In this document: piece by piece, positions 45,896 to 55,055 of the stretch
How positions within the stretch are numbered: the stretch's first letter is position 1
How the letters are laid out: every line of letters starts with the position of its first letter
NCBI RefSeq assembly: GCF_008312885.1
Contig: NZ_VSSO01000004.1
Span: 310,001-374,000, forward strand
DNA from: Lolliginicoccus suaedae
Lineage (GTDB): Bacteria > Actinomycetota > Actinomycetes > Mycobacteriales > Mycobacteriaceae
DNA length: 64,000 nucleotides
Direction: 5' to 3'
Translations under genes and position numbers: made by a program
Notes under the pieces: generated by a model
The model's input: the letters and a program-made list of their open reading frames with translations, nothing else
Told to the model about the DNA's origin: nothing
Databases searched by the model: none

Positions 45896-46003
45896 GTGGT
45901 GGTTTATATCTTTGAGGCACTCCTGGTCCTGTCCAGCCTGCTGATCACATGGTTCTCCGTGTACGTGGTGTATCGCCTCGTCACGGACGAGCAGAAGCAG
46001 TGA
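45896..46003 (+). CDS. 35-residue single-helix membrane microprotein
   Basis: GTG start with a -10 element 7 nt upstream and no room for a ribosome site, so leaderless. The product is one hydrophobic helix ([20 protein letters not shown]) and a short polar end LVTDEQKQ. Its stop TGA overlaps the GTG of the nitrobindin-like gene (GTGA), so it may couple translation of that gene. No family known to me. Confidence 0.6.
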   Translation: MVVYIFEALLVLSSLLITWFSVYVVYRLVTDEQKQ

Positions 46004-46734
46004 GCGACGCGCACAATCAGAGCGATGGCGCTGCCGCTCATGAGCCAGCTGATCGAGACGCGGCTGGGTTGAGCGCTGCGGCGCAAGCTGACGGTTCCGG
46101 CATGGCGCCGGCGCCGGGCAGTGGCAATGCCGCGGTCGAGGCTGCGGCGGAGCGTGCCCGGGAGACGGCTGCGCGGAATGTGCCGTCACTGGGCGGCTTG
46201 CCCCTGCCCGCCGATACCGCGAACCTGCGCGAGGGCGAGAACCTCAACGATGCGTTGCTCGCGCTGATCCCTCTGGTGGGGGTGTGGCGCGGCACTGGCG
46301 AGGGCAATCATCCCGAGTCGGGTGATTATCGCTTCGGCCAGGAGATCATCGTCACGCACAATGGCGGCGAGTACCTGGCGTGGGACTCGCGCACCTGGGT
46401 GATCGACGATGAGCAGAACTTCGTGGCCCCTGACCTGCGCGAGTCTGGTTTCTGGCGCATGGCGGAGCAGGATGGCGAAGAAGTCATCGAGCTGCTGCTG
46501 ACCCATACCTCGGGCGTCGTGGAGCTGTATTACGGCGAGCCGTTGTCGCAGTCGTCGTGGCAGCTCGCCACTGATGTGGTGATCCGTTCGCAGTCAGCGG
46601 CCTTGATGGGCGGCGCGAAGCGCCTGTACGGCATCGTCGAGGGTGGCGATCTCGCGTACGTGGAGGAGCGCATCAATCCCGATGGCGAGCTGGTGCCACG
46701 CTTGTCGGCACGCTTGCAGCGGTACGTCGGCTAG
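46000..46734 (+). CDS. Nitrobindin-like beta-barrel protein
   Basis: 244 residues from a GTG overlapping the preceding stop. A low-complexity N-terminus of about 80 residues (Ala/Ser/Asp-rich) precedes a nitrobindin (FABP-like) domain: [11 protein letters not shown] (GxWxGxG motif), [35 protein letters not shown], and [10 protein letters not shown] at the end. Homologues such as Rv0813c bind heme and isomerise peroxynitrite. No His occurs after LLLTHTSGV, so the C-terminal heme-ligating His of the family appears absent; heme binding is doubtful. Confidence 0.82.
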   Translation: MSDAHNQSDGAAAHEPADRDAAGLSAAAQADGSGMAPAPGSGNAAVEAAAERARETAARNVPSLGGLPLPADTANLREGENLNDALLALIPLVGVWRGTGEGNHPESGDYRFGQEIIVTHNGGEYLAWDSRTWVIDDEQNFVAPDLRESGFWRMAEQDGEEVIELLLTHTSGVVELYYGEPLSQSSWQLATDVVIRSQSAALMGGAKRLYGIVEGGDLAYVEERINPDGELVPRLSARLQRYVG

Positions 46735-46756
46735 AGCGCGCCCCCGCCGCGAGCAG

Positions 46757-47515
46757 CTAGCCGCGCCCGATGTAGGGCATGGCCGTCGCCATGAGTGTCA
46801 TGAACTGCACGTTCGCGTTCAAGGGCAGGTCGGCCATGTGGCGGACTGCCTCGGCAACATGGCGGGCGTCGAAGGTCGGTTCCTGCTTGATGGTGCCGTC
46901 GGCCTGGCGAGCCCCCGCCGCGAACCCGTGAGTCATGTCGGTGGCGGCGTTGCCGATGTCGATCTGCCCGCACGCGATGCCGTCGGGGCGCCCATCGAGC
47001 GAGATCGATTTCGTGAGCCCCGTGATGGCGTGCTTGGTGGTTGCATAGGCGGCTGTACCGGGACGCGGCACGTGCGCGGAGATCGAGCCGTTGTTGATGA
47101 TGCGTCCGCCCCGGGGCTGCTGCTGCTTCATGGCCCGCATGGCCTCTGCCGCGCACAGGAAGTAGCCGGTGATGTTGGTGGTGAGGGTTGCCGTCCAGTC
47201 CTCCACGGCGATCTCGTCGAGCGCGCCCACCGGCCCGAACGTTCCCGCGTTGTTGACGAGCACATCCACCCTCCCCCAGGCATCGAGCACCGCGGCGAAC
47301 AGGGCGCGCACCGATGCGGGGTCCGTGACATCGGCGGGGACGACGAGCGCGCCGGAATGGTCGTTGGCGGTCTCGCGGAGGGGCGTGGCATTGCGCCCGG
47401 CGAGAGCGACGCGGTAGCCGTGGTCGAGCAGCTCGCGGGCGATGGCACGGCCGAGTCCGCTACCGGCTCCGGTGACGACCGCTACTGCGGGGATAGCTGC
47501 GTCGGGGGTTGCCAC
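46757..47515 (-). CDS. Short-chain dehydrogenase/reductase
   Basis: 252 residues. Classical [54 protein letters not shown] (Ser, Tyr, Lys) and AGARQADGT. Divergent from the hydroxypyruvate isomerase gene with only 28 bp between starts, so the pair is probably co-regulated. Substrate unknown; a link to glyoxylate or sugar-acid metabolism is inferred from the neighbour only. Confidence 0.88.
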   Translation of the reverse strand: MATPDAAIPAVAVVTGAGSGLGRAIARELLDHGYRVALAGRNATPLRETANDHSGALVVPADVTDPASVRALFAAVLDAWGRVDVLVNNAGTFGPVGALDEIAVEDWTATLTTNITGYFLCAAEAMRAMKQQQPRGGRIINNGSISAHVPRPGTAAYATTKHAITGLTKSISLDGRPDGIACGQIDIGNAATDMTHGFAAGARQADGTIKQEPTFDARHVAEAVRHMADLPLNANVQFMTLMATAMPYIGRG

Positions 47516-47543
47516 GGTGGGGGCTCCTTTAGGATCAACGTCA

Positions 47544-48353
47544 ATGAGTGCGCATTCCTATACTGTCAACTGCTCGATCCTGCTGACGCATCTGCCCCTG
47601 CTCGAGCGCCCGGCGGCGGCGCGGCGGGCAGGATTCAGCGCGGTGGAGTTCTGGTGGCCGTTCGATTCCCCATGCCCACCGGACCGGGACGTCGATGCCT
47701 TCGTCAGCGCCATCCGCGATGCGGGCGTGCGGTTGTCCACACTGAACTTCGCGGCGGGCGATCTCGCAGCGGGCGAGCGGGGGCTGCTGTCGGATCCGTT
47801 CCACAGCCGGGAGTTCCTCGATAACGTCGACGTCGTCGTTGGCATCGGCGAGCAACTCGGCGCAACGGGATTCAATGCGTTGCCGGGCAATCGCAAGGAC
47901 GGCCTCTCTCCGGGCGAGCAGGACGAGCTGGCGGTGGAGAACCTCGGGCTCGCGGCGCGCGCGGCGGAGCGAATAGGCGCGACAGTGCTGGTGGAGCCAC
48001 TCAGCGGCGCGCCCCGCTACCCGATCCACACCCCCGGTGAAGCAGTCACGCTGATCGACCGCGTCGAGGATACGTGGGGGATCCGGCCTGGGCTCCTTGC
48101 CGACCTCTACCACTGGGCGGTCAACGGGGTGGAGATCGAATCGGCGATCGAGCGGCATCGGGCTGACATCCGGCACGTGCAGATCGCCGATGCCCCGGGG
48201 CGTGGCGCGCCGGGCACAGGGTCGATACCGTTGCGTGAGCACGTGGAGGATCTGCGAGCAGGCGGCTACGACGGCTGGGTGTCGCTGGAGTACCTCCCTG
48301 GCGATGCGACTGGCAAGGGGCAGGATTTTGCCTGGATGAGCGAGTGGAGATGA
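47544..48353 (+). CDS. hyi: Hydroxypyruvate isomerase family protein
   Basis: 269 residues. TIM-barrel (AP endonuclease 2 family): [65 protein letters not shown] (metal Glu), [26 protein letters not shown] and [11 protein letters not shown]. These match Hyi-type isomerases that interconvert hydroxypyruvate and tartronate semialdehyde. The stop overlaps the next start (ATGA). Confidence 0.87.
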   Translation: MSAHSYTVNCSILLTHLPLLERPAAARRAGFSAVEFWWPFDSPCPPDRDVDAFVSAIRDAGVRLSTLNFAAGDLAAGERGLLSDPFHSREFLDNVDVVVGIGEQLGATGFNALPGNRKDGLSPGEQDELAVENLGLAARAAERIGATVLVEPLSGAPRYPIHTPGEAVTLIDRVEDTWGIRPGLLADLYHWAVNGVEIESAIERHRADIRHVQIADAPGRGAPGTGSIPLREHVEDLRAGGYDGWVSLEYLPGDATGKGQDFAWMSEWR

Positions 48354-48739
48354 ACATGGGATGCCCGTGCGGCAGCGGCAAGGACCTCGAGGGGTGCTGC
48401 GGCGCGCTGCTGAGCGGCGAGCGAAAGGCCGGCACCGCCGAGGCGTTGATGCGATCGCGGTACACGGCTTTCGTGCTGGACGACGTGGCCTACCTGCAGC
48501 GGACTTGGCATCCCACGACGCGGCCGCGACGCCTGGAACTCGACCCTAGCCAGGAATGGCTCGGGCTGCGCATTCTCGGTACCCAGCGCGGCAGCCTGCT
48601 CGATTCGACCGGCACCGTGGAGTTCATCGCGGACTATCGCATCGCCGGCAGGCGTGATTCCCTCCATGAGCGGAGCCGGTTCACCCGCGAGAAGGGTCAA
48701 TGGTTGTACGTCGATGGGGATTTCCCGGGCGAGGAGTAG
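48350..48739 (+). CDS. YchJ/UPF0225 family SEC-C zinc-binding protein
   Basis: 129 residues. An N-terminal SEC-C motif (CPCGSGKDLEGCC) for zinc, then TAEALMRSRYTAFVLDDVAYL and RFTREKGQWLYVDGDF, define UPF0225. It has an NTF2-like fold; function unclear. ATGA overlap with hyi. Confidence 0.88.
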   Translation: MNMGCPCGSGKDLEGCCGALLSGERKAGTAEALMRSRYTAFVLDDVAYLQRTWHPTTRPRRLELDPSQEWLGLRILGTQRGSLLDSTGTVEFIADYRIAGRRDSLHERSRFTREKGQWLYVDGDFPGEE

Positions 48740-48779
48740 GGGCGGCGGCCCGGCCGCCCACAAATGCGATGGAAACCGC

Positions 48780-48829
48780 CAAACGCGATAGAAGCTGACC
48801 TGGGTTTTCCGCAGCTTCTATCGCGTTTG
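48780..48829. terminator. Perfect 18-bp hairpin between convergent genes
   Basis: CAAACGCGATAGAAGCTG (48780-48797) and its complement (48812-48829), 14-nt loop, centred between the YchJ-like and NTF2-like genes. A related partial unit CAAATGCGATGGAAA lies just upstream. Confidence 0.75.
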
Positions 48830-48848
48830 CAGTGGTGGCGGGAGGGGG

Positions 48849-49172
48849 CTACTCGCGGATCGTCATGCGCGAGACCTGCGCTCCGGATATATCGAAGATG
48901 AACGTGCTTGGCCCGTTGTATCCATTGCCGCCGACGATCGTCGTGACCGTCGCGGAGTCGCCTGCCACGGCGGAGTGGGTCACGTCGAGCGTGATCTGCT
49001 TGCCGATGTATTCACGATCGCTCCACTCCTTGATCGCTTGCCGGCCGTGGAACTCGCGGCCCCAGTCGTCCACGACGCCATCGTCGGAAAAGCTCCCGAG
49101 GAAACCTTCGACATCGCCAGAGTTGGTCGCGGCGATCAGTTGCTGGACTGCTGCGGGCAGTTTGCTGGTCAT
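48849..49172 (-). CDS. NTF2/SnoaL-like protein
   Basis: 107 residues with the SnoaL-type pattern: LIAATNSGDVEGFLGSFSDD, VVDDWGREFHGRQAIKEWSD and VTTIVGGNGYNGPSTFIFDI. Such proteins are small-molecule isomerases, hydrolases or binding proteins. It begins 17 bp after the SDR stop and is probably its operon partner. Confidence 0.82.
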   Translation of the reverse strand: MTSKLPAAVQQLIAATNSGDVEGFLGSFSDDGVVDDWGREFHGRQAIKEWSDREYIGKQITLDVTHSAVAGDSATVTTIVGGNGYNGPSTFIFDISGAQVSRMTIRE

Positions 49173-49189
49173 CGTTCCTCCATCAAGAT

Positions 49190-49939
49190 CTAGCGGGTGG
49201 TGTATCCGCCGTTGGCGAAGATCGTCTGGCCGGTGATCCAGTGGCCCCCGTCGACGAGGAACTCGACAATGGGGGCGATGTCCTCGATGCGCGTCAGGCG
49301 ATTGCCCATGGCCTGGGACTTGTGGAAGGAAACACGCTCGGGCGTCTCCTGCCCGTAGAAGAAGGGCGTGTCCATGGGCCCCGGGGCGATGTTGTTCACG
49401 GAGATGCCTCGACCGGCGAACTCCTTCGCGGCGGCGCGGGCGAAGTGCTCGACGGGGGACTTCCCGCCAGCGTAAGTGGAGTAACCATCCGTGAATGCTG
49501 CGAGGAGGGCGGTCAGGATGGTGACGACGCTGCCGTCGTCGTTGAGCCGGCGACCAGCTTGCTTGATGAAGAAGTAGGCAGACTTGGCGTTGATGTCGAA
49601 CATCGAGTCGTATTCATCCTCGCTGGTCTCGACGATGGGCTTGCGCAGTACTTTGCCCACCGTGTTGATCGCGATGTCGACGCCGCCAAAGGCGCTTTCG
49701 GCGGCGTCGAAGAGTTCCGCGATGCTCGCGGGCCGGGTCAGGTCCGCCTGGAACTTGAATGCCTTGACGCCCGCGGCCTGTGCTGCGGCCACGGTCTGGT
49801 CTGCATCGGCCTCGGTGCTGTCGCTGTTGTAGTGGACCGCCACGTTGACGCCCCGGTGCGCGAGCGTCGTGCTGATCAGGCCTCCGAGGTTCTTGGCTCC
49901 GGCCGCGATGACCGCCGACTTGCCTTCCAATGTGTTCAT
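49190..49939 (-). CDS. Short-chain dehydrogenase/reductase
   Basis: 249 residues. SDR with an altered glycine motif (VIAAGAKNLGGLISTTLA), YNSDSTEADA after beta-2 (NADP-type), AINTVGKVLRKP, ILTALLAAFTDGYSTYAGGK (Tyr and Lys present) and NNIAPGPMDTPFFYG. Usual Ser of the catalytic triad is replaced (TILTALLAAF). Divergent from a LysR regulator with about 95 bp between starts, the normal arrangement for a LysR target. Confidence 0.85.
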   Translation of the reverse strand: MNTLEGKSAVIAAGAKNLGGLISTTLAHRGVNVAVHYNSDSTEADADQTVAAAQAAGVKAFKFQADLTRPASIAELFDAAESAFGGVDIAINTVGKVLRKPIVETSEDEYDSMFDINAKSAYFFIKQAGRRLNDDGSVVTILTALLAAFTDGYSTYAGGKSPVEHFARAAAKEFAGRGISVNNIAPGPMDTPFFYGQETPERVSFHKSQAMGNRLTRIEDIAPIVEFLVDGGHWITGQTIFANGGYTTR

Positions 49940-50033
49940 GCCACTGCTCCTGCTCGATTGGCTGATTGCGTACTCCACGCTAGGAGCAGCTACCACAAAT
50001 AAGAAACAGTTCTTTGGGGTAGATTGACACTCT

Positions 50034-50927
50034 ATGGTTGTTAATCGCCAGCCTCTGGACCTGCGCCGCCTGCAGCAGTTCCTCGCGGTCGCGGACGCGG
50101 CCGGATTCACGCGCGCGGCCCAGGAGCTCCACCTGAGCCAGCAGGCCCTGAGCAGTTCCATTGCCCGGCTCGAAGCAGAGCTAGGAGTCGCGCTCTTCGA
50201 TCGCACGACTCGCCAGGTCCAGCTCACCAAGGCCGGCCGGGCACTGTACGACGGTGCGGAAGTCCTGCTCGCGGCCGCCGATCACCTCGTGCGGCAGGCC
50301 CGCGACGCTCCGGCCCCATCACTCCGGCCGTTCGTCATCGGGCACACCCCGGCCGTCACCCCTGCTGAAGTCCATGGCCTGCTCGAGCCGGTCCTGGCCG
50401 CGCTACCAGAACTGCCGATCACCGTGACCCAGATGTACCCGGGATCGTTCCACCAGGCGCTTCTCGAAGGCCGGATCGATGCAGCGCTGCGACGCGGCGT
50501 CGCCGTCCCCCAAAACCTCGCCGCCGCCACCATCGCCTACACCCCAGCGCGGATCGCCGTCCGGGCCACCCACCGCCTCGCTGCCTGCCGATCGATCGCC
50601 GTAAGCGACCTGCGCGGCGAGCGCATCATCGTCTGGGGGCCGCCCGGAGCGTCCTTCTACACCGACTTCATCCTCAGCACCTGCCGACGAGCCGGGTTCG
50701 AGCCGACGATCACCGTCAACCGGGTGCAAGGCACGCCTCCGGCATCGGCCGTCCTGGACAACGAGGGAATCGCGTTCGTCACCGACCCACCCGGGCCCGT
50801 GATGGACGACCAAGCAATCGTCATCGACCTGGCGGACCCGCCCCTCGTTCCTGTCCAGATGCTGTGGCTACCGAACACGGTGTCGGCAGCGCGCGATCTA
50901 CTGGTCACACAATCGCAGGGTCAGTGA
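50034..50927 (+). CDS. LysR-family transcriptional regulator
   Basis: 297 residues. N-terminal winged HTH (LRRLQQFLAVADAAGFTRAA, LHLSQQALSSSIARLEAELG) and a periplasmic-binding-like effector domain (VIGHTPAVTPAEVHGLLEPV). TAGATT lies 8 nt before the ATG (leaderless type). Probably controls the divergent SDR/NTF2 pair. Confidence 0.9.
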   Translation: MVVNRQPLDLRRLQQFLAVADAAGFTRAAQELHLSQQALSSSIARLEAELGVALFDRTTRQVQLTKAGRALYDGAEVLLAAADHLVRQARDAPAPSLRPFVIGHTPAVTPAEVHGLLEPVLAALPELPITVTQMYPGSFHQALLEGRIDAALRRGVAVPQNLAAATIAYTPARIAVRATHRLAACRSIAVSDLRGERIIVWGPPGASFYTDFILSTCRRAGFEPTITVNRVQGTPPASAVLDNEGIAFVTDPPGPVMDDQAIVIDLADPPLVPVQMLWLPNTVSAARDLLVTQSQGQ

Positions 50928-50944
50928 ACCCGCTGGCTCGGCCG

Positions 50945-51865
50945 CTATCGCGCTTGCGGTGGCGGGTCGATCAGGCCGAGAGACGCCGCGTGGAAGATCA
51001 GGCCTGCTGTGTCATCCACGGCGAAAGTGGCCCGCAACCGGTCGCGGGCGCGAAGCACGGTGCGATCGGCCATTCCCAGGGATTCCGCGACACGGGCCAC
51101 CGGCACGCCCGAGCACAGCTGGTTCAGGATCACGAGCAGCGGGGACCGCGGGAACCGGGCGAACTCGCCGTTCAGCACTTCTGGGCCAAGTGGCGCATTG
51201 TCGGCGTAGAACCGCAGCTCCGCCTCGGCCGAGTGCACCAGCGCGAGACGGCCGCCGTCGATCACCACGCCCCTGCCTGGAAGCTCGGAGACAGTTCGCA
51301 CCGGGATTCCGCGTGCTTCGAGAGTCTCGATGTAGGGCTTCCACTCCGGGGCGGAGGTGAACCGCGAATCGCGGACGACCCGGATCGACACGCCCCGGTG
51401 CGACAGGTACGCGAGGGTGTGGTGCAGGAAGCTCGCTGTGTCCGCGATGGGATAGGTGTGCAGCAACGTGACGTCGCGGTTCGCCTTGATCAGGATTTCC
51501 TCGACCATCGCGGAGAACGTGTCGATCGACGTCGGCACCGCGGCCTGCACCCGCGTGCAGCGCCACGCGTCGATCAGTTCGCGCAGGCCGGCAAAGCCGC
51601 CGATCGCGTCGAGCCCTGGAATTATCGTGGTGGCAGGACGCGCATGCAGCGCCTGGATCACTGAGCCAGCCGCCCATAGAACGGGGTGGACGAGCCGATA
51701 CGCGCCCTCGTTGTCGCGGGAACGGCGCACGAGCCCAACGGCTTTGAGCCGCTCCACCGCAGCCTGTGCCTCGTCGTGCGCCAGCCCGGTCGCGGCGGTG
51801 ATCCTAGCGGGAGCGGCATGCACACAACTAGCCAGAGCCACGCAGGCCCGGTAGTCATCGTTCAT
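50945..51865 (-). CDS. TrmB-like / LuxR-type HTH regulator
   Basis: 306 residues. N-terminal winged HTH (ITAATGLAHDEAQAAVERLK, VGLVRRSRDNEGAYRLVHPV), a middle phospholipase-D-like ligand domain (SFLHHTLAYLSHRGVSIRVV), and a C-terminal LuxR-like HTH (VILNQLCSGVPVARVAESLG). It lies 114 bp downstream of the bacteriocin transport operon on the same strand and is the most plausible local regulator, but this is positional inference. Confidence 0.75.
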   Translation of the reverse strand: MNDDYRACVALASCVHAAPARITAATGLAHDEAQAAVERLKAVGLVRRSRDNEGAYRLVHPVLWAAGSVIQALHARPATTIIPGLDAIGGFAGLRELIDAWRCTRVQAAVPTSIDTFSAMVEEILIKANRDVTLLHTYPIADTASFLHHTLAYLSHRGVSIRVVRDSRFTSAPEWKPYIETLEARGIPVRTVSELPGRGVVIDGGRLALVHSAEAELRFYADNAPLGPEVLNGEFARFPRSPLLVILNQLCSGVPVARVAESLGMADRTVLRARDRLRATFAVDDTAGLIFHAASLGLIDPPPQAR

Positions 51866-51978
51866 TGTGCGGTGGGCCTCTCGCCGGGGGCATGGTTGCT
51901 CTTGTCGCGACCTCTACCACCCTATCCGACGGGCCGTACGCCAACGGTGATGGCGCTAACAGTTCAGGTGCGAGCTAG

Positions 51979-52344
51979 TCAGTCGCGCAACGATTCCAGG
52001 TGACGTCGGGCCGCGGCGGGCACGCCTTCCGGGTCCAGGGGCTCCACGCTCGCGACGTAGCTGCCCTTGTGGTTGATCGCGTAGAACTCTGCCCCGTTGG
52101 CCCAGACGATCGTATCGACCGTGAATGGCAACTCGTCGCCGTCGCTGTCAACGGCGATGATGTTGTCGACTTTCCTGGCGTCGGGCTCGACCACGATGTA
52201 GGCCTTGTGCTCGCGCGCGAGAGGGTTGAAGCGATCCAGGTTCTCATTCAGACCGATGCTGAGGTACAGCCCCACTGCCACGACAGCGATGCTCGCGACA
52301 ACCGCAGCAAGGCCGATGGCTAGCTTCCGTGTTGCTGGTTTCAT
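51979..52344 (-). CDS. Small membrane-anchored protein of the bacteriocin operon
   Basis: 121 residues. An N-terminal anchor (LAIGLAAVVASIAVVAVGLY) and an extracytoplasmic beta-rich domain (KAYIVVEPDARKVDNIIAVD, AEFYAINHKGSYVASVEPLD). Size and layout resemble YxeA/DUF1093-type small exported proteins, though I cannot confirm the family. It is 8 bp after the ABC ATPase gene, so belongs to the operon; it could assist immunity or export. Confidence 0.65.
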   Translation of the reverse strand: MKPATRKLAIGLAAVVASIAVVAVGLYLSIGLNENLDRFNPLAREHKAYIVVEPDARKVDNIIAVDSDGDELPFTVDTIVWANGAEFYAINHKGSYVASVEPLDPEGVPAAARRHLESLRD

Positions 52345-52352
52345 GGGTTCTC

Positions 52353-53003
52353 CTACGCTGCGGATGCTGTTTCGCTGATCGAATGGGTGTCGTCGCAGGC
52401 TGCGGTGACTGTCGGATCGTGGGTGGCGATGACGACGGTGGCTCCTGCGTTGGCGAATCCCCGGAGCATGTCGATGACCATCTGCCCATTGCTCGGGTCG
52501 AGGGCGCCGGTTGGTTCATCGGCGAGGATGACCGGCGGGTTCTTCACCAGGAGCCGCGCGAGCGCGACGCGTTGCTGCTCGCCGCCGGAGAGGCTGAAAG
52601 CCGGGGCCTTGCCGCGCCCGTCGAGCCCGACGGTGGCGAGCGCATCGTTGATCGCGGCCTTGGTAGCGGGCTTGACGAGGAGCGACGGAATCGCGAGCCG
52701 GACGTTGTTGTAGGCGGAATCATTGTCGACCAGTGCGTAGTCCTGGAAGAGATAGCCCACGGTGTCGCGGCGGTAGATCCTGCGCCGACGAGCGCCGAAA
52801 GTGGTGATGTCCGAGCCGTCGATGGTGATCGACCCGGCGTCGGGCTTGTCGATGAGTCCGATGCAGTTGAGCAGGGTTGATTTTCCCGAGCCCGACTTGC
52901 CTGTGATCGCCAGCATCTTGCCGGACGGGATGGTCAGGTCCAGGTCGCGCCAGAGGTGGTGCTTCCCATAGGACTTCGACAAGCCCGAGATGGTGATGTC
53001 CAT
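52353..53003 (-). CDS. Bacteriocin-export type ABC transporter ATPase (lactococcin 972 group)
   Basis: 216 residues. Complete ABC ATPase: Walker A ITGKSGSGKST, Q-loop LFQDYALVDNDSAYNN, signature LSGGEQQRVALARLL, Walker B VILADEPTGALD, and ATHDP with the switch His. The Q-loop sequence LFQDYALVDN and short length are typical of the ATPase that accompanies lactococcin-972-type bacteriocins. It lies 9 bp after the large membrane protein gene, its likely permease partner. Confidence 0.88.
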   Translation of the reverse strand: MDITISGLSKSYGKHHLWRDLDLTIPSGKMLAITGKSGSGKSTLLNCIGLIDKPDAGSITIDGSDITTFGARRRRIYRRDTVGYLFQDYALVDNDSAYNNVRLAIPSLLVKPATKAAINDALATVGLDGRGKAPAFSLSGGEQQRVALARLLVKNPPVILADEPTGALDPSNGQMVIDMLRGFANAGATVVIATHDPTVTAACDDTHSISETASAA

Positions 53004-53012
53004 GTTCTTCTC

Positions 53013-55043
53013 CTACTTCTGGATCTCCGAGGTGCCGAGGCGATGCTCGCGCTGGCGGACCGCTAGTGCCGCCGTCAGTGGCGCGATCAGCGCCAGCAGG
53101 GTGACGAGCGTGATGGTCAGCGGGGTGACAGGGGTGAGGTAGTGCGCGAGCACAGGGCTCGAGGCAAGCACTGGGTCGGCCAGGATCTCCTGGTTCTGCG
53201 ACCAGGACCGGTAGAGAAGCGCGTACGGCAGCGCGAACAGCAGTGCCTCCCCCGTCCATAGCCAGCCGCGCGAAAGCAGCGGCGACCAGCCCGAGACGAA
53301 CTGCACCCGCAGCCGCTGGGCATTGCGCAGCTCATAGACGATCACCGACACCACCGCGAGAATGAGCAGCAGTGCTACCGCGACCACGGCGTTGAACTGG
53401 AACTTGCGCACCTCGGATACCCATGAGGCCTGCATGGCCTGCCACGCATCGTAGGCACGATTGAACTGCAGCACGCCGTACGAGCGCGGGTCATCCCGCA
53501 GCTCCGCCACCGCTTGCGGGGTGAGCAGGATCGAGCCGTTGCTGGCCGCCGCACCAAGATTGGAGAAAGTGTCGGTGGGCGCAGCATCAGCGCGGATCAC
53601 GACGATCGGTTCGTCGAACAGCACTCGGCCGCCCAATATGTCCGGATAGAACATCTCATAGTCATCGGCGAGAACGGTGCGAGGCGGCGGCGCGCCCTCC
53701 GGAGCGCCGTAATCCGCGGCGGCGGCCTCAATGATTGCCTGGAGGTGCCGCTCCCCCGCGAAACGTGGTGGCACAACAATCGTGGTGTTTGCTGTTCCCA
53801 CGGCTGGCAGGTCACCGATCAGATCGGCCCCCTCCAGATAGGTCCGCGCGGCAGCAGAGTTCAGCCGGAACAGATTATCAACACCCGCGCTCGCGAGAGT
53901 GGAATCAAAATTGCGGCTCGCGTAGCGGACCTGCCCGGATGCTTCCATCTCGTGCAGGGCTTCACCGAGATCCACATACATCTGGTCAAGATCATCATGG
54001 ATATCCGCTCCGAGCTGCCCCGGCCGGATCACTGAATCCTCGCTGTAGGGCTGCCAGGCGGCGTCCTCCCGCGTGAACTCCTCGTAGTGCTGGTACCCCG
54101 CCACCGCCCCGGTAATGATCGACACCCCCACCACGACGGCCGCGACACGCACCGCGTAGACCGCCGGGACCAGCAACACCTGGCGCACCCGGCCCTTGAT
54201 CCCCTCCACCAGCGGAGCCGAGCACACGCCCAGCACAGCGATCCAATGCACCAGCAGCCACACCACCAGCAGCACGAGCAACCCTCGGGACAGCCAATGC
54301 CAGAAGCTACCAATCTCGGCGAACTGGTTGTAGGCATACAGCGCGGCAAAACCCATGCCCAGGGTGGCCGCGAGCGGCACCGCCCCGTGCCGTGCGGTCA
54401 TGACCAGATCGCGCAGGTACAGCCCACCGACCGAGGCTCCGTTGAGACGGCTGATGGCGTACCGCTTCGACGACAGCACCACGCCAGCGGAGATCAGCAC
54501 GATCGTGGTCAGCACTGCCAGCGCGATCAGGGTCATATGCGCCGGGGTCCGCAGACTCTCTCCGATACCGTTCGCCTGCCACGCGCGCGCGGGCACGCCA
54601 TGATCGGACAACGCCTGAACCAGCGCCGCGTTGATGCCTTCCGGACCTAGCACGTAGTAGGCACCGGCGATCTCGGCACGCATCCGTGGCGCGAGCGGAA
54701 GCGTCTCGAGCTCCTCGCCGCCAGTGAACTCCCGATATCCGGTGGCGAGGACATCGCCGCCACGCCCGGCGTCAAGCACATACAGGTTCATGCGCGAGTT
54801 GTCGACGAGATCGTAGTCGCTGGCGACGACCAGGGCGTTCTCCCGGTCAGCGATCCCGGCGACCGCAGCGATGGCCCCCTCAATGTCGGCATTTGCCGCC
54901 GGCTGGGAAGCGTTGACACCCGAGCGCGTATTCCCGATTGCGGCATCCAGGCGCACCGCGAACAGGAACGCCACGACCATCGCGAGCGCGGCAGCGCTGC
55001 ACAGGCCCAGCACGAACATCCGATAGGGTCGACCCACAATCAT
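53013..55043 (-). CDS. Bacteriocin-associated integral membrane (immunity) protein
   Basis: 676 residues. One N-terminal helix (MFVLGLCSAAALAMVVAFLF), a large extracytoplasmic domain, a central group of about four helices (about residues 170-310; TLIALAVLTTIVLISAGVVL), a second extracytoplasmic domain, and about three C-terminal helices (FNAVVAVALLLILAVVSVIV; TLVTLLALIAPLTAALAV). This FtsX-like order matches the family called bacteriocin-associated integral membrane protein, found beside lactococcin-972-like precursors and thought to give immunity together with the ATPase. Confidence 0.82.
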   Translation of the reverse strand: MIVGRPYRMFVLGLCSAAALAMVVAFLFAVRLDAAIGNTRSGVNASQPAANADIEGAIAAVAGIADRENALVVASDYDLVDNSRMNLYVLDAGRGGDVLATGYREFTGGEELETLPLAPRMRAEIAGAYYVLGPEGINAALVQALSDHGVPARAWQANGIGESLRTPAHMTLIALAVLTTIVLISAGVVLSSKRYAISRLNGASVGGLYLRDLVMTARHGAVPLAATLGMGFAALYAYNQFAEIGSFWHWLSRGLLVLLVVWLLVHWIAVLGVCSAPLVEGIKGRVRQVLLVPAVYAVRVAAVVVGVSIITGAVAGYQHYEEFTREDAAWQPYSEDSVIRPGQLGADIHDDLDQMYVDLGEALHEMEASGQVRYASRNFDSTLASAGVDNLFRLNSAAARTYLEGADLIGDLPAVGTANTTIVVPPRFAGERHLQAIIEAAAADYGAPEGAPPPRTVLADDYEMFYPDILGGRVLFDEPIVVIRADAAPTDTFSNLGAAASNGSILLTPQAVAELRDDPRSYGVLQFNRAYDAWQAMQASWVSEVRKFQFNAVVAVALLLILAVVSVIVYELRNAQRLRVQFVSGWSPLLSRGWLWTGEALLFALPYALLYRSWSQNQEILADPVLASSPVLAHYLTPVTPLTITLVTLLALIAPLTAALAVRQREHRLGTSEIQK

Positions 55044-55055
55044 CCTTGTCTGCCA

